64,000 bases of DNA from Bolinopsis microptera (GCF_026151205.1 NC_087077.1:1240001-1304000); one strand, 5' to 3'. Shown: positions 25,400 to 35,969, counted from the first letter of the stretch. Program-made: numbers and translations. The notes: generated from the sequence alone by a model not told the origin.

Positions 25400-25670
25400 C
25401 ATGTAGAATGTAGATGGTATTTAATTATTATAATACTATAAGAGTTACATAAAGTTTCGATTTCCACCTTTACAATCGCGCCCCACATCCAGAAAGACGG
25501 CAGGTGGCAGATAATCTGTGAGGAAATTTTGGAGGTGGCCTGACCTTTTTTAAGAGCATACAAAAATTTTTAGGGGGGAAACATAGATCTGTGAGGAAAT
25601 TTGAAACTTTATAGCTTTGCCTTTGGAACACGCCACTCTACCAAATTTTGGGTTTTGGTAACGAATATAT

Positions 25671-26319
25671 CTATAGATCCAAACCTGGAGAAGGAATTTT
25701 TGCCGGGGTGCCATATACTTCAATCTCAGCAATGTTCCAGTCTCCTACCGTTCCCTCCTGACTTATCTCAACAATATTTCCGTCTCCTTCACAGTCGAAA
25801 GTGTAGGTACTTTCCTCACTGCTAATCTTACCACAATCAGTAACTTGCTCATTTCCTGTTTTTATGAAAACTGAAGCTCCAACTATCCTTTCTTGACAGC
25901 AATTCTGTCTGTTGTAGATGATCACTTTAGTAACAGAAGACTGTGTCTCCAGATTAACGCGCATCCACATACCGTCTTCAGCTTCTAATGTGTGTGCAAA
26001 ATTGTTTAGATCTCCATCCATAAGATTTGAGGGAGGGTATGGTCCGTAGTGGTTCTTCATCTCTGCACTTGCAATGGTCAGCATATTTTCTCCTGAAATA
26101 GTTCTTTGATGATGGTTTACAAATCTTTCACTGTCCGTCAATCTTTGAAATACCTCAACATTGATCCCATACCTTTAGCATATTATTGCAATTCGAAATT
26201 ATCAGCATAACAACTTTTATTGATTCATTTCAAAATTCGACATTTATGCCGTAAATATATTTACCCTCGGCTTCGGAGAGATTCATCACAATCCCAAATA
26301 GGATCATGTAAAAGTACAT
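25671..26319 (-). CDS. Secreted F-type lectin (fucolectin / F5-8 type C-like)
   Basis: The main exon runs from an acceptor at 26172 (GCTAAAG|G) to the stop at 25671 and encodes about 165 residues of one F-type lectin domain: NVEVFQRLT, NMLTIASAEMKNHYGPYPPS, NLMDGDLNNFAHTLEAEDG, MWMRVNLE, VTKVIIYNRQNCCQERI, ASVFIKTG, TFDCEGDGNIVEI and a C-terminal NIAEIEVYG strand. The fucose-binding motif of the family is H-x(about 26)-R-x-D-x4-R. Here H is followed 27 residues later by R-Q-N-C-C-Q-E-R, so the Asp is replaced by Asn. The paired CC is typical of the fold. A candidate first exon at 26319-26265 encodes MYFYMILFGIVMNLSEAE, a good signal peptide, with a GAGG|GTAAAT donor; its phase is one base off the main exon, so a sequence error or an extra mini-exon is implied. 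Such lectins act in innate immunity or carbohydrate recognition outside the cell. Confidence 0.75.
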
Positions 26320-26860
26320 TTCTGATCGATATAAAATGATAAGTTTTGACAAGTTTTGCTCAACAAAACCAATGTAAAATATTAAGTTGTACTCGGTGAT
26401 GATCCCTATTAGAATTAAACATTACAAAAGTTTTAACGTACAATCGTGGAAAAAACTATTTATTGATTTGTCCGAAATGTTTTCTTAAGAATTATAAATG
26501 AAAAAGTGGTGTCATCTCGGCCCGCTACTTTGAAAACCAAAAATACCACGATGAGAACAAGTATGTTCAAGGGGCGAACGAATGATAAGTAAGTAGTAAT
26601 TATTCAAGATTTAAGTTAAGAATATGGATGTGTATAGCAGTGCCCAAGAAGCCTGGCCATTAAGTGTGAAATTTAAGGTAGACTTCAAGGTTAAGTTAGG
26701 GTCAGGGGCCCTAGAGTTTAATCCTAACCCCACAAAAGTCTACCTCAGAGCATACCATCATTGGTTTGGGCTCCAAGAGCGACCAGCAAACCTAATGGCA
26801 TCATCCTGCTTGCTGCGTCTTAAGTATCAGTTCTCAAAGAGATCACGTGAAACAAGCCTG

Positions 26861-27021
26861 ATAGTTGGATAATATCCGGTTAGAAGAGACAAGGACAAAT
26901 GAAACAGGAAGTTAGGAATTTAGGCAAATTTTTTCGGCGCCAACGCCATCTCCAGGCTCAAATTATTTGTTATATAGTAATGTTCAACCGGATACAACCA
27001 GATATTATCCAACTATCAATA
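26861..27021. mobile_element. MITE-like element with TGATAGTTGGATAATATC termini
   Basis: The left arm TGATAGTTGGATAATATCCG (26861 on) is repeated inverted at the right end (ATATTATCCAACTATCA, ending 27021), with an extra ACAACC-type insertion in the right arm. The interior sequence CTCAAATTATTTGTTATATA recurs at about 60356, showing a dispersed family. No ORF. Confidence 0.55.
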
Positions 27022-27064
27022 CTTCAAAATCTTTAAGCTTTATTACAATTCGTAAGCCGTGAAT

Positions 27065-27205
27065 GAATGGGAAAAGCGAGCGACCGATTTCATTCTCGGT
27101 ATCAATTTGCATTTGCGGACAGTTCCTCAAATTAATATCATTTCCTTTTGTTTGGAAAAGAGAGACACTGGCAGCGGTTCACTCTACCCATGATTATGAG
27201 TTTTG
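27065..27205 (-). repeat. Dispersed repeat, inverted relative to the copy at 31184-31320
   Basis: The reverse complement (CCAAAACTCATAATCATGGG...CAGTGTCTCTC...AACAAAAGGAAATGATAT...GAATGAAATCGGTCGCT) aligns over about 135 bp with 31184-31320. Diverged, non-coding; family unknown. The spacer 27206-28215 after it shows no gene. Confidence 0.6.
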
Positions 27206-28215
27206 GTCAAATATCATCTCTTTTTGATTATAATGTCAGGATAATTTACACAATCGAAACTTCATTAATAAGGAGATAATTTCAACGATTTCGAAATTCT
27301 GCCTTTGAAAACGTTTCCTTGTGTTTAGGTAGGTATATCTGTCGATAACCGACTGAATATGGCACTTTTTACTCATTCAAGTTGGCATTAAATTCATGTA
27401 TAATGCCATTTAAATATCTTGGAAAGCAGAATATATTCGAAATCACGAATGAGCAAAATTCTCACCTTTCGCACGTGCAAACTTTGAGCGGACGTTGCGT
27501 GCGTATACAATATTGAATCACCGTACATTTTTGCATGGTGGTATTTAATATATAGTTTGATAAGCATGCAAAGTTTCAAAAGATTTCAAAAAGAACTTGG
27601 ATCACAACGGGACTCCAAAGTTGATAAAAATCTTGAAAATCAAAATTTTTAGTGATTTTAGCTATTTTAAATCAATTTGGGCGAGTCCCCACGTGTGCAA
27701 CTTTTCGATTTTTAACTTTAAAACTAGCCTATAACACAATTTACACCTTTAAGAAGCAACATTGAGCTCCACAACCCAAGGGATGGCCCAACACCAGAGA
27801 ATACTAATTCACAACTTTTATGTTTTTATAAAATTATTCTTCAAAAAAGCACTAACTTCAATAGCAAATATCTTTATGAAGGAAACTTTTCCGGTAGATT
27901 TTCGGAATGCTTGAACAATTATCTAAGGTAAAAATGTCCTCAGATTTTGAATAAAATTACTCCTTAATCAAATGGTGTAAAATTGATTTGAAAAGTTGTT
28001 ACTTTGTCAAAAATCAAGTTTTAAAAACACTTAATTTGATGACGTCATCAAGTGATGATGATGACGTTAAATTATTATTATAAGTATAAACAATTATCTT
28101 CAAGACCTGTGGTTCAAAATGACTGTATCTTTTATACTTTTGAATCTACTGACACTTGAATCTAGGCTACAATTGACTGCCAATTGACTGCCAAAGCGTC
28201 TATATATACCTTATC

Positions 28216-28291
28216 GGACCTTATTTGGACGGACATTACTTGAACGCTGGAGGCACTAGCGTTCATCTTAATGTCCGTTCAAATAAAGTCC
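28216..28291. repeat. Long hairpin, about 33-bp arms and 9-nt loop
   Basis: The left arm (28216-28248: GGACCTTATTTGGACGGACA... to GAACGCT) pairs with the right arm (28258-28291: AGCGTTC... to AATAAAGTCC) around GGAGGCACT. The arm motif TTAATGTCCGT.CAA continues in two more degenerate copies to about 28325. No ORF; a MITE or foldback remnant or a structured transcript. Confidence 0.7.
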
Positions 28292-28325
28292 GTTCAATTA
28301 ATGTCCGTCCAAGTTAAAGTCCGTT

Positions 28326-29433
28326 GAATTTTTTCAAAAATTTTTTCATTTCGAACTTTTTGTCCAGAATATGACAATTTTTTAATTTCAGTCAATTTCA
28401 ATAGCTATCATTAAACTATCATTAAACTATATATTATATATACTTCACAACAATCTGTTGTAAAACAGGGGATCCAGAAAACCCACTTGCCGATACTGCT
28501 GAAACATGAAATTTTGTTTACAGTCGATTTGGACAAGGTCTAGACGCCCTGCAAAGTTTCAGATCTCTAACTCAATTTTAACATGGTTTTTAAGGCACCT
28601 GAATATGGCGATTTTGGGTTTTTTACCTAATTTCGTATAACATGCTGGTGCGTATTTTGCGCAAATTTCTTAAAAACCTCCACATGATAACTATTTCATA
28701 TTCCTGTCATCTTTAACACTGAATTATAATGTTTTGAACTTAAATATACCTGCTGAACTACTTTCGATGAGTCTTAATGCCTGGAAAACAATAAAGGGGA
28801 TATAATAGTATAGGGGGTAAATAGTGTTGTGAATATAAGGGCAACGGTTATGCTTGCCAGCATTGTGATCATGAGACTAATAAACAGCGAAATATTCCAT
28901 CATTCGATTTTTGAAATAAGCCTGTTAAAGCAAAGTGTCAATTTATACGACCGTGCATGGACCGCACGTCGGTAGATAAATATTACAAAGTTGTAAAAAC
29001 TTTCAGACTGTTCAGTCCGTGATTTTGCAACGTGGCTCTTGATGGGATATTACTCAATTTAATGTATTTTATCTTTTGCATTTTGCAGCGAGGCGGTGGG
29101 GAAGAAGAGAAATTAACACATTATACATATTACAAATGTTTTGACTGGGCTTGCTGAAGAGTCGAAGGCTGAAAGCTCATAAAAACCATACTCAATTATG
29201 AGCGGTAAAGCTTCTAGAACTTTCTATCACAAAACAGAGAGACCAGTTTGTCTAATGGCATCATCCTGCTCGCTGCGTCGTTGGTAATAGTTCTCAAAGA
29301 GATCACGTGACTGAACTAAGCCTGTTGAAGCAAAGTGTTAGCCAGCCAGCCAATCGTTTTCCAGAACTCTAATTATTCTAAATCGTGTACGAGGTCAACT
29401 TGAATATTTTCCAAATGTACCAGTTTCATTATG
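28326..29433. other. No gene; dispersed repeat pieces
   Basis: The stretch about 29238-29330 (CTAATGGCATCATCCTGC...GTTCTCAAAGAGATCACGTG) is a diverged copy of about 26785-26855, so both are fragments of one dispersed family. The remainder is AT-rich without features. Confidence 0.45.
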
Positions 29434-29654
29434 GGCATTGGGCGAGGGACAAATCTCAATATGCTAAACTAATGGTTTGCACCCATTAAAATAGGATAAG
29501 CGAGCTCCTCGACATGGGACTCATTGTCTGAAAGTTTAAGTTATTCGAAAGCTTTGTTTTTGGTATGGTCATTGGGCGAGGGACAAATCTTAATATGCTA
29601 AACATATGGTCTGCACCCATTAAAATAGAATAAGCTACACGGGACCCATTGTCT
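29434..29654. repeat. Two direct copies of a 90-bp sequence
   Basis: 29434-29528 and 29568-29654 both read GGGCGAGGGACAAATCT.AATATGCTAAAC...GCACCCATTAAAATAG...CCATTGTCT, separated by unrelated sequence. The second copy lacks about 10 bp. Non-coding tandem duplication. Confidence 0.8.
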
Positions 29655-29969
29655 AAAATGCGGGTGAGTGGGAACCTTGCCGTACGACTACGACGGCTCG
29701 GTCATATAATTAGTAGCACATTTATTTCAATGAACAGTTTATCACAAGATAATAAATCATAACTAAAGATAAGCAGGTTTGCTTATAAAACTCCTCTATT
29801 ATTATATAGCGTGTGCAGCTAGAGTTAAGAACAGCTGCCCACGCACCACAGCTTGAGTTAGGCACTAGGCAGTGATTACATTGATAACTGTTGATTGACC
29901 CTTCCAGATCGTAGAGGTCTGCAACACATGCTCGCTTTGCACATGCATCGTTTTTATCTCTCTATGACT

Positions 29970-30982
29970 TTAATAATAATAATAATAATACCGACTGCCA
30001 AGGTCTGACGCCTAGGCAGTCGAGACCTCTTATTGAGACCCTTTATAATAATATACATTTAATAATAATAATAATAATAATATACATTTAATAAACATTT
30101 GTAGTAGTGTAGGATTGTTTGAATTTCTTTTTGCTAGGTTTTATAATTTTTATTTGTATAACTATAATTTGTGATTGTTTCTCCCGGTTTTCTTCCCTTG
30201 CGTAGCAAGCCCTGTCTCTTGTAAAAACAACCTCGAAAGATTTGTAGATACACATAGTCTCTACACCTTTACCCTCTGGTCCCTAGGGTCAGCTGATCCC
30301 GGGCCAGAGGAAAACTACCGACTGCCAAGGTTTGACGCCTAGGCAGTCGAGACCTCTTATTGAGACCCTTTATAATAATATACAGTTTTGTGTACAAGTA
30401 ATTATTGTCATTTACTGGACTAAGGGGTATACATGTGTTGGAGTTTTTCTCTTATTTTTCTTCTCTTGCTCTGCATGCCCTGATTCTTGTATAAACATGA
30501 TGTTTGTTTAAATATTGTATATTCTTGTATTGATTGTGGTATTTTGTGGGTCAGATTCAGCAATACCCAATGGGTACTTGCTGAATCACTGTTTTATACA
30601 CTCTGTAGCCAGTCCCTGTGTTCCGTCCCTTGCCCTGCAAGCCCTGTTTCTTGATTATACAGCATTTATTTATCGTGTATTACATTGTAGTATGTAATAA
30701 ACATTTGTAGTAGTGTAGGATTGTTTGCATTTCTTTTTGCTAGGTTTTATAATATTTCTTTGTATAATTTGTGATTGTTTCTCCCGGTTTTCTTCCCTTG
30801 CGTAGCAAGCCCTGTCTCTTGTAAAAACAACCTCGAAAGATTTGTAGATACACATAGTCTCTACACCTTTACCCTCTGGTCCCTAGGGTCAGCTGATCCC
30901 GGGCCAGAGGAAAACTACCGACTGCCAAGGTTTGACGCCTAGGCAGTCGAGACCTCTTATTGAGACCCTTTATAATAATAAT
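29970..30982 (+). repeat. (TAA)n-tailed repeat family with a 600-bp-spaced duplication
   Basis: A 60-bp block containing GACTGCCAAGGTYTGACGCC and TAGGCAGTC (inverted ends GACTGCC/GGCAGTC) and ending GAGACCCTTTATAATAATA occurs at 29993, 30320 and 30920. The larger units 30090-30382 and 30697-30982 are near identical; 30181-30380 and 30781-30980 appear base-for-base the same, exactly 600 bp apart. Between them lies a third, diverged unit. Microsatellite TAA tails after each block suggest 3' ends of a SINE or LINE-type element. A short ORF (30515-30697) is probably fortuitous. Confidence 0.7.
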
Positions 30983-31067
30983 AAAGCAATAAGCAATTTA
31001 AAGTCATGTCCGTAGCCCGCTCGTCGCACGTGCATTAATTATGAGTAATTAAACTTGCATGTTGTAG

Positions 31068-31147
31068 CTTACCTGGGGACCTCAGGCTATCATGTTTATA
31101 AACAATAGAGATTAGGCGGAATGACAGGCTGAGCGCGGCCCAGTAAG
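31068..31147. mobile_element. CTTAC-TGGG MITE family, copy 1
   Basis: About 80 bp with ends CTTACCTGGGG and CCCAGTAAG. It contains ACCTCAGGCTAT and GGCGGAATGACAGGCTGAGC, shared with 35565-35647 and 57253-57337. The flanks GTTGTAGC (left) and GTTGTACT (right) could be a decayed target duplication. No coding capacity. Confidence 0.65.
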
Positions 31148-31183
31148 TTGTACTTGTAGCTTATCATTATAATATATATTTTA

Positions 31184-31320
31184 CCAAAACCCATAATTGG
31201 GTAGAGTGGTCGAGTGGACCGTTACCAGTGTCTCCCTTTCGCAAACAAAAGGAAATGATATCAGTTGGAATAACGGTTCTCAAATGCAAAATGATAAGGA
31301 GAATGAAATCGGTCGCTTAT
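31184..31320 (+). repeat. Dispersed repeat, partner of 27065-27205
   Basis: Same family as the inverted copy near 27.1 kb, sharing CAGTGTCTC, AACAAAAGGAAATGATAT and GAATGAAATCGGTCGCT. It lies just upstream of the RTE retrotransposon but is not shown to be part of it. Confidence 0.6.
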
Positions 31321-31759
31321 ACAGCAGAGAGAATTGATAGAATTGTCTGAGAGGGAGAGATAGCACAGACAGGGACACTTCGTAGGAAGTTTGTGCTTGC
31401 CGTTTGATCAGCCGAGCGACACGTGACAGGGAAGAGCTTCGCTTGATTGGTCAATGTTATGTTATAGCTTTTGGCTTGAGCTGCAGGATTTTAGCGTGTG
31501 ATCTAGTTGTGAGGGGCTGTTTTCCAAAACTCCAGGGGCTCGTGAAGTGTCTTACACAACCTCTCCGAGCCCAAGATCCGTAGTGCGTGGTGAAGAGCCA
31601 CACCCTTCTCGAGGTGCCACTGTTAAGCTTAGTAGCCTGTTCTGGGTGATTCCAGTTAAAACAGGTGAACGGTAACAGAACACTGCGGCTCTAGACCAGT
31701 ACAGGTCGAAAAATATAACCGGGACATCTGTCTCGTTAGGACTGCATGCGGTTCATCGG

Positions 31760-32836
31760 GTGCGAAGGGCCAGCATCCCTTCCACCTCAAATAACAACGC
31801 TACAGAAACAACAAGGAAAAACCGTGATAGGAGTGATTCTCGGAATGCAAGGAATGGTGATTCCAGTATGAAGCGGTCTGGGCAAAGCCGCAAGGACCCC
31901 AGGACGCAGATGAGAACGAAGAGGTCACCTTATTCCCGCAGTGTTATTAGTTCACACATCACCAACGTGAACCCCGAAAAAGGGAGATCATCCCCTTCCA
32001 ATTTTATAAAAAACAGACTTAACTTGGGGACGTGGAATGTTCTGTCTCTGGAAAGCAGCACATCGAAGCTTTATGAATTGTCACAGAATGTTTCTAAGTA
32101 CAAGCTGGATGTTCTGGGTCTTACGGAAACACATAGACCAGGTACTGGTGAGGAAATGCTGGATAATGGGTCATTGTTCATTTATTCAGGGAGATCGGAT
32201 GGGCATAGGAGGCAGGGTGTTGGGTTGGTTTTGTCAAAAACCGTCAAGAATTCGCTTATCTCTTACACCCCTATTTCGGAGCGTATTCTAGCAGCTAGGC
32301 TACATAGTCGGCACATCAATATTTCTGTTGTGGTGGCCTATGCTCCTACGGAGGATGCGCAGGATAGCGTTAAGGACGATTTTTATCAGCAGTTGGGGGG
32401 ATCATTCGACAGCCTACCCAGTCACGACGTGAAGATTCTTCTTGGTGACTTCAACGCCAAGATTGGTCGCGACAACTCTTCTTGGTCTGGGGTAATTGGA
32501 GGAGAGTCCCTGCATGAGACGTCAAGTAATAACGGACTTCGGCTGTTGGATTTCTGTGCCATGTATCAGTTGACAGTTGGGGGAACATTGTTTCAACACA
32601 AGGACATCCATAAAGGCACCTGGAGGTCTCCCAATGGCCGTACTGTCAATCAGATAGATCATGTTTGTATCTCTACCAAGTGGAGTCACTCTCTTCTTGA
32701 TGTTCGAACTTATAGAGGTGCAGACATAGGCTCTGATCACTACTTGGTCAAGAGTCCTATGAGGATCAAACTGATGGGAATCAAAAAGATACTAAGGGTC
32801 ACAAAGAAAAGCACCAGCTATCGAGCATCTGCGTGA
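31760..32836 (+). CDS. RTE retrotransposon endonuclease domain (ORF, 5' part)
   Basis: After a basic, Ser/Arg-rich N-terminus (first ATG likely at 31869) comes an exonuclease-endonuclease-phosphatase domain: LNLGTWNVLSL near residue 90, LDVLGLTETHR (catalytic Glu), VVVAYAPTED, ILLGDFNAKIGRD (Asp/Asn pair), VNQIDHVCIS and GSDHYLV (catalytic His). This enzyme nicks the target for target-primed reverse transcription. The last 20-25 residues before the stop at 32836 are out of frame. The true protein continues in the next frame from about 32796. Confidence 0.85.
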   Translation: MRRASIPSTSNNNATETTRKNRDRSDSRNARNGDSSMKRSGQSRKDPRTQMRTKRSPYSRSVISSHITNVNPEKGRSSPSNFIKNRLNLGTWNVLSLESSTSKLYELSQNVSKYKLDVLGLTETHRPGTGEEMLDNGSLFIYSGRSDGHRRQGVGLVLSKTVKNSLISYTPISERILAARLHSRHINISVVVAYAPTEDAQDSVKDDFYQQLGGSFDSLPSHDVKILLGDFNAKIGRDNSSWSGVIGGESLHETSSNNGLRLLDFCAMYQLTVGGTLFQHKDIHKGTWRSPNGRTVNQIDHVCISTKWSHSLLDVRTYRGADIGSDHYLVKSPMRIKLMGIKKILRVTKKSTSYRASA

Positions 32837-35018
32837 CCAATCTAAGGTACAGGAGTATTGCATCGCACTGCATAACCGATTCAGTGGTCTGCCGGTGGAA
32901 GAGAGTCTGGATGGAGAGTGGGAGTTGGTCAAGGAGGGCATCAGGGAGGTTTCTTTGGAGGTTTTGGGTCAACGCCCGCGCCGGAGGAAGAAGCAGCACT
33001 TGTCACAAGAGACAAAGGATCTTATCTCGGAGCGGAGTAAGGTCAAGCAGAAATGCCCAAGTGATGGATTCAATAGATCTGAGTATTCTCTTGCTAATAA
33101 GCGTGTTAAGAAGAGCTGCAAGAAGGACGATGAGAACTGGGCTTTACGGGTTGCAGCCGATCTGGAAACAGCTTCTTCACACGGTCAGCAGAGGGAAGTC
33201 TGGCAGATGATCAAGTCCTTGTCAGGCAAGAAGAGTCGAAAGTCAACTGCTGTCAGAGATAAAACCGAGAAGTTGATTTCTGACCCTGCTGCTCAACGAA
33301 AACGATGGGGTGAGCACTTCGCTGAACTACTAAACCCGCAGATAGGAGACGTGGACCTTTCAGACCTAGACAGTCTAGAGGTCGCACCATGTTTTCCGTA
33401 TCTGAGTGATAGTGATTTACCCCCGAGCAGAACAGAGATCTCTGAGGCTTTAAAGAGTCTGAAGAATCACAAGAGCCCGGGAATTGATGAAATTTCCAAC
33501 GAACAGCTGAAGTATGGGGCTCCTGGTCTTTTAGACAGGCTTGAGAAACTGTTTGCACGTGTTTGGGAGACGGAGAATGTGCCAGAGGATTGGGTTAAGG
33601 GTATCATTGTTATTGTCCCGAAAAAGGGTGATACATCATTCTGCTCGAACAACAGGGGCATAACCCTACGCTCCACGGCATCAAAACTCTATCAGATAAT
33701 AGTGTTGCGACGGATGAATGCGGGGCTTGAAGAACTGCTCCGAGAGAATCAATGCGGGTTCAGGAAAAACAGGTCTTGCATTGATCAGATTTATTCACTC
33801 CGTACTATTATTCACAACAGCATTGAGTTTAACCTCCCCCTGTACATAAATTTTGTTGACTTTAAAGCTGCATTCGATTCACTTAATCGGGAGTTTATCT
33901 GGAAAGCTTTCAGTCATTATGGCTTGCCTTGTAAATACATTCGCATAATGCAAGCATTCTTTTGCGGCACCGTCAGCGCTGTCAGACATAATGGTGAGCT
34001 CTCAGATTGGTTTGACGTTACATCTGGCTCTGGGCAGGGGGATATTCAGGGTCCACCTATCTTTAATGTCTGCATCAACCTGCCTGCGCAGCGGGCTGAG
34101 GATAACAAAGTGTTGTCACACGGGGCAGTGCTGCAGAGAGCTACCACCAGCTCTGGTCAGGATACAGTCGTCCTGGATACTGACTATGCAGATGATTTGG
34201 CTATCATGGACAACACCAAGGACGGTCTCCAGGAGACGACTGATCTTTTATGCAAGTATGCGGCTCAGGCTGGCCTCAGAATCAATGCGAAGAAAACAGA
34301 GGTTATGGCCATCGGCAAGAATACATCACAGAGGCCGTATACTGAAGCATCAACAGTGGACATTAAAGTAGGAGACACGGCTATTCAGCAAGTCAGCAAC
34401 TTCACTTACCTTGGGTCGATTATATCAAGTGATGGGACTATTGACCGGGACTTGTCTGCACGGATCCAGAAAGCCTCAGGAGCATTCAATCAGCTCGGTA
34501 ATATTTGGAAGAATCGCAATATCCAAACTAACACCAAAATACGGATATATGTTGCAGCGGTTCTAACAATATTACTTTATGGAAGCGAAGTCTGGAACAC
34601 TACTTCAAAGCAACTACATCGCTTCGAAGTTTTCCATCAAAACTGTTTGAGGAGAATCCTTCGAATTAAGTGGTTCCACCGGACGAGCAATGTTCAAGTG
34701 TTGGAGCGGGCAAGAATAAACCCGGTTATAACCTACATCAGTGCCAACCGTCTTCGCTGGTTTGGACATGTTTCTAGAATGCCGGACACCAGGCTACCAA
34801 AGTATCTACTTGACTGGACACCTGCTCACGGCCGAAGATCACGTGGGCGGCCAAGAAAGAATTGGCGAACCTGTGTCCTAGAAGACGCAGTAACATTCAC
34901 AGGAGATCCAGACATTGTATTTGATAAGGTCCGTGAGTTGGCAGGAAATCGCAAGCACTGGAGAGAGATGATACGACATAAGCGGCAATTCCTTGGTGCA
35001 GGCCACTCGAATGATTGA
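32796..35018 (+). CDS. RTE retrotransposon reverse transcriptase (ORF, 3' part)
   Basis: The frame is open from 32796 (just after a TAA at 32793-32795), so no own start is needed; HLRDQSKVQEYCIALHNRF shows the protein running in from upstream. RT blocks in order: KSPGIDEISNEQLKYG, VPEDWVKGIIVIVPKKGD, NNRGITLRSTASKLY, QCGFRKNRSCIDQIYSLR, INFVDFKAAFDSLNR (catalytic Asp), SGSGQGDIQGPPIFN, DYADDLAIM (YADD at 34185-34196), YLGSIISSDG, and the C-terminal RWFGHVSRMPDTRLPKYLLD with GRPRK. About 740 residues. Part of the element above. Confidence 0.9.
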   Translation, partial: GSQRKAPAIEHLRDQSKVQEYCIALHNRFSGLPVEESLDGEWELVKEGIREVSLEVLGQRPRRRKKQHLSQETKDLISERSKVKQKCPSDGFNRSEYSLANKRVKKSCKKDDENWALRVAADLETASSHGQQREVWQMIKSLSGKKSRKSTAVRDKTEKLISDPAAQRKRWGEHFAELLNPQIGDVDLSDLDSLEVAPCFPYLSDSDLPPSRTEISEALKSLKNHKSPGIDEISNEQLKYGAPGLLDRLEKLFARVWETENVPEDWVKGIIVIVPKKGDTSFCSNNRGITLRSTASKLYQIIVLRRMNAGLEELLRENQCGFRKNRSCIDQIYSLRTIIHNSIEFNLPLYINFVDFKAAFDSLNREFIWKAFSHYGLPCKYIRIMQAFFCGTVSAVRHNGELSDWFDVTSGSGQGDIQGPPIFNVCINLPAQRAEDNKVLSHGAVLQRATTSSGQDTVVLDTDYADDLAIMDNTKDGLQETTDLLCKYAAQAGLRINAKKTEVMAIGKNTSQRPYTEASTVDIKVGDTAIQQVSNFTYLGSIISSDGTIDRDLSARIQKASGAFNQLGNIWKNRNIQTNTKIRIYVAAVLTILLYGSEVWNTTSKQLHRFEVFHQNCLRRILRIKWFHRTSNVQVLERARINPVITYISANRLRWFGHVSRMPDTRLPKYLLDWTPAHGRRSRGRPRKNWRTCVLEDAVTFTGDPDIVFDKVRELAGNRKHWREMIRHKRQFLGAGHSND

Positions 35019-35049
35019 GGAGACCTTATCAAGTATCAAGTATCAAGTA

Positions 35050-35564
35050 AGTTCACATATTACGAAATCACTTTTTGGACAATTTGTAACCCCTCTCGCC
35101 CCTCCGTAATCAGTTTTATACATAGCTATTGTGTCAAAATTACACTAGCGTAATAATTTGGAAACCCCCTCCCCCTCGGTTGATTACGTAATAATAATAT
35201 GTGAACGACCCCTAACTGCAAATAATATGAAAACATAGTATTATAGTACTACTAACCGATTTTTTTACATATTTCTTCACATAATGATAAGGATCAACCG
35301 AAATGGGGGCAAAAATTAATTAAGGCATCTAGAATGATGCAATTCTACGAGCAATGTTGTCATACATGTATAATTATGATGATTAGCGAATTCACGTGAA
35401 TTATAAAAAATACCACTTTTTTAAATGTAATGATAATTATTTATTATAATTATAATGTAACTTCAATTCAAATACAATAATACTTTGTTACAAATTTTCT
35501 AATCGTTAAGCTCTAAGTCTAACCATAGCTTCTCATAGCCGCAACCACGGTGTTGTCACTTATT
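35050..35564. other. AT-rich spacer
   Basis: No ORF, repeat or RNA gene recognised between the RTE 3' end and the next MITE. Confidence 0.5.
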
Positions 35565-35647
35565 ATTACCTGGGGACCCCAGGCTATAATGTTCCAAATA
35601 GAGATTCGGCGGAATGTCGAATGACAGGCTGAGCGCCGCTCAGTAAT
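35565..35647. mobile_element. TTAC-TGGG MITE family, copy 2
   Basis: Ends ATTACCTGGGG and CAGTAAT. It shares CAGGCTAT, AGAGATTCGGCGGAATG and ATGACAGGCTGAGCG with the copies at 31068 and 57253, plus an 8-bp internal duplication (AATGTCG before AATGACA). Located just downstream of the EF-hand gene's stop. Confidence 0.65.
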
Positions 35648-35969
35648 ATTGTCAAATTTACAATTACTATTAGTTAGCAGCAAATTAGCAAATTCGGTGG
35701 TAAACGCAGATTCCTGCAATATCATTCTCATTGCTTCTCGTTCTCATTGCTTCTTAGTTCGTAAACTTGGCCACATCATATTCATATGATTGTATATTCG
35801 ACAGCTTCATAATGCTTCATCTTTCAAAATGGTTCCTCACGATAACCTTTAGATTCTGAATTCTTCAACAGCGAGATCGTAACTGATAGTACAATAATTC
35901 ATATTGCTGTTGATCAGACTTAAGAAAGCAACTGCTTTAAGTGTCAGTAAAGCTAGGGTCACACACACG

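Larger units (their letters stand above)
31500..35049 (+). mobile_element. Nearly full-length RTE-type non-LTR retrotransposon
   Basis: An apurinic-type endonuclease followed by a reverse transcriptase, with no RNase H or gag seen, as in the RTE/CFDP2-like group. The 5' leader (about 31500-31760) is non-coding. The 3' end is a short tandem repeat, ATCAAGT about three times (35030-35049), the usual RTE terminus. The exact 5' end and a target duplication were not identified. Only one frameshift (between about 32770 and 32800) separates the two ORF halves, so the copy is young or recently active relatives exist. Confidence 0.85.

Noticed and set aside
29970-30982. TAA-tailed blocks as the 3' end of the adjacent RTE element
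   Set aside because: The RTE at 31.5-35 kb ends in ATCAAGT repeats, not TAA, and lies downstream; no shared 3' sequence.
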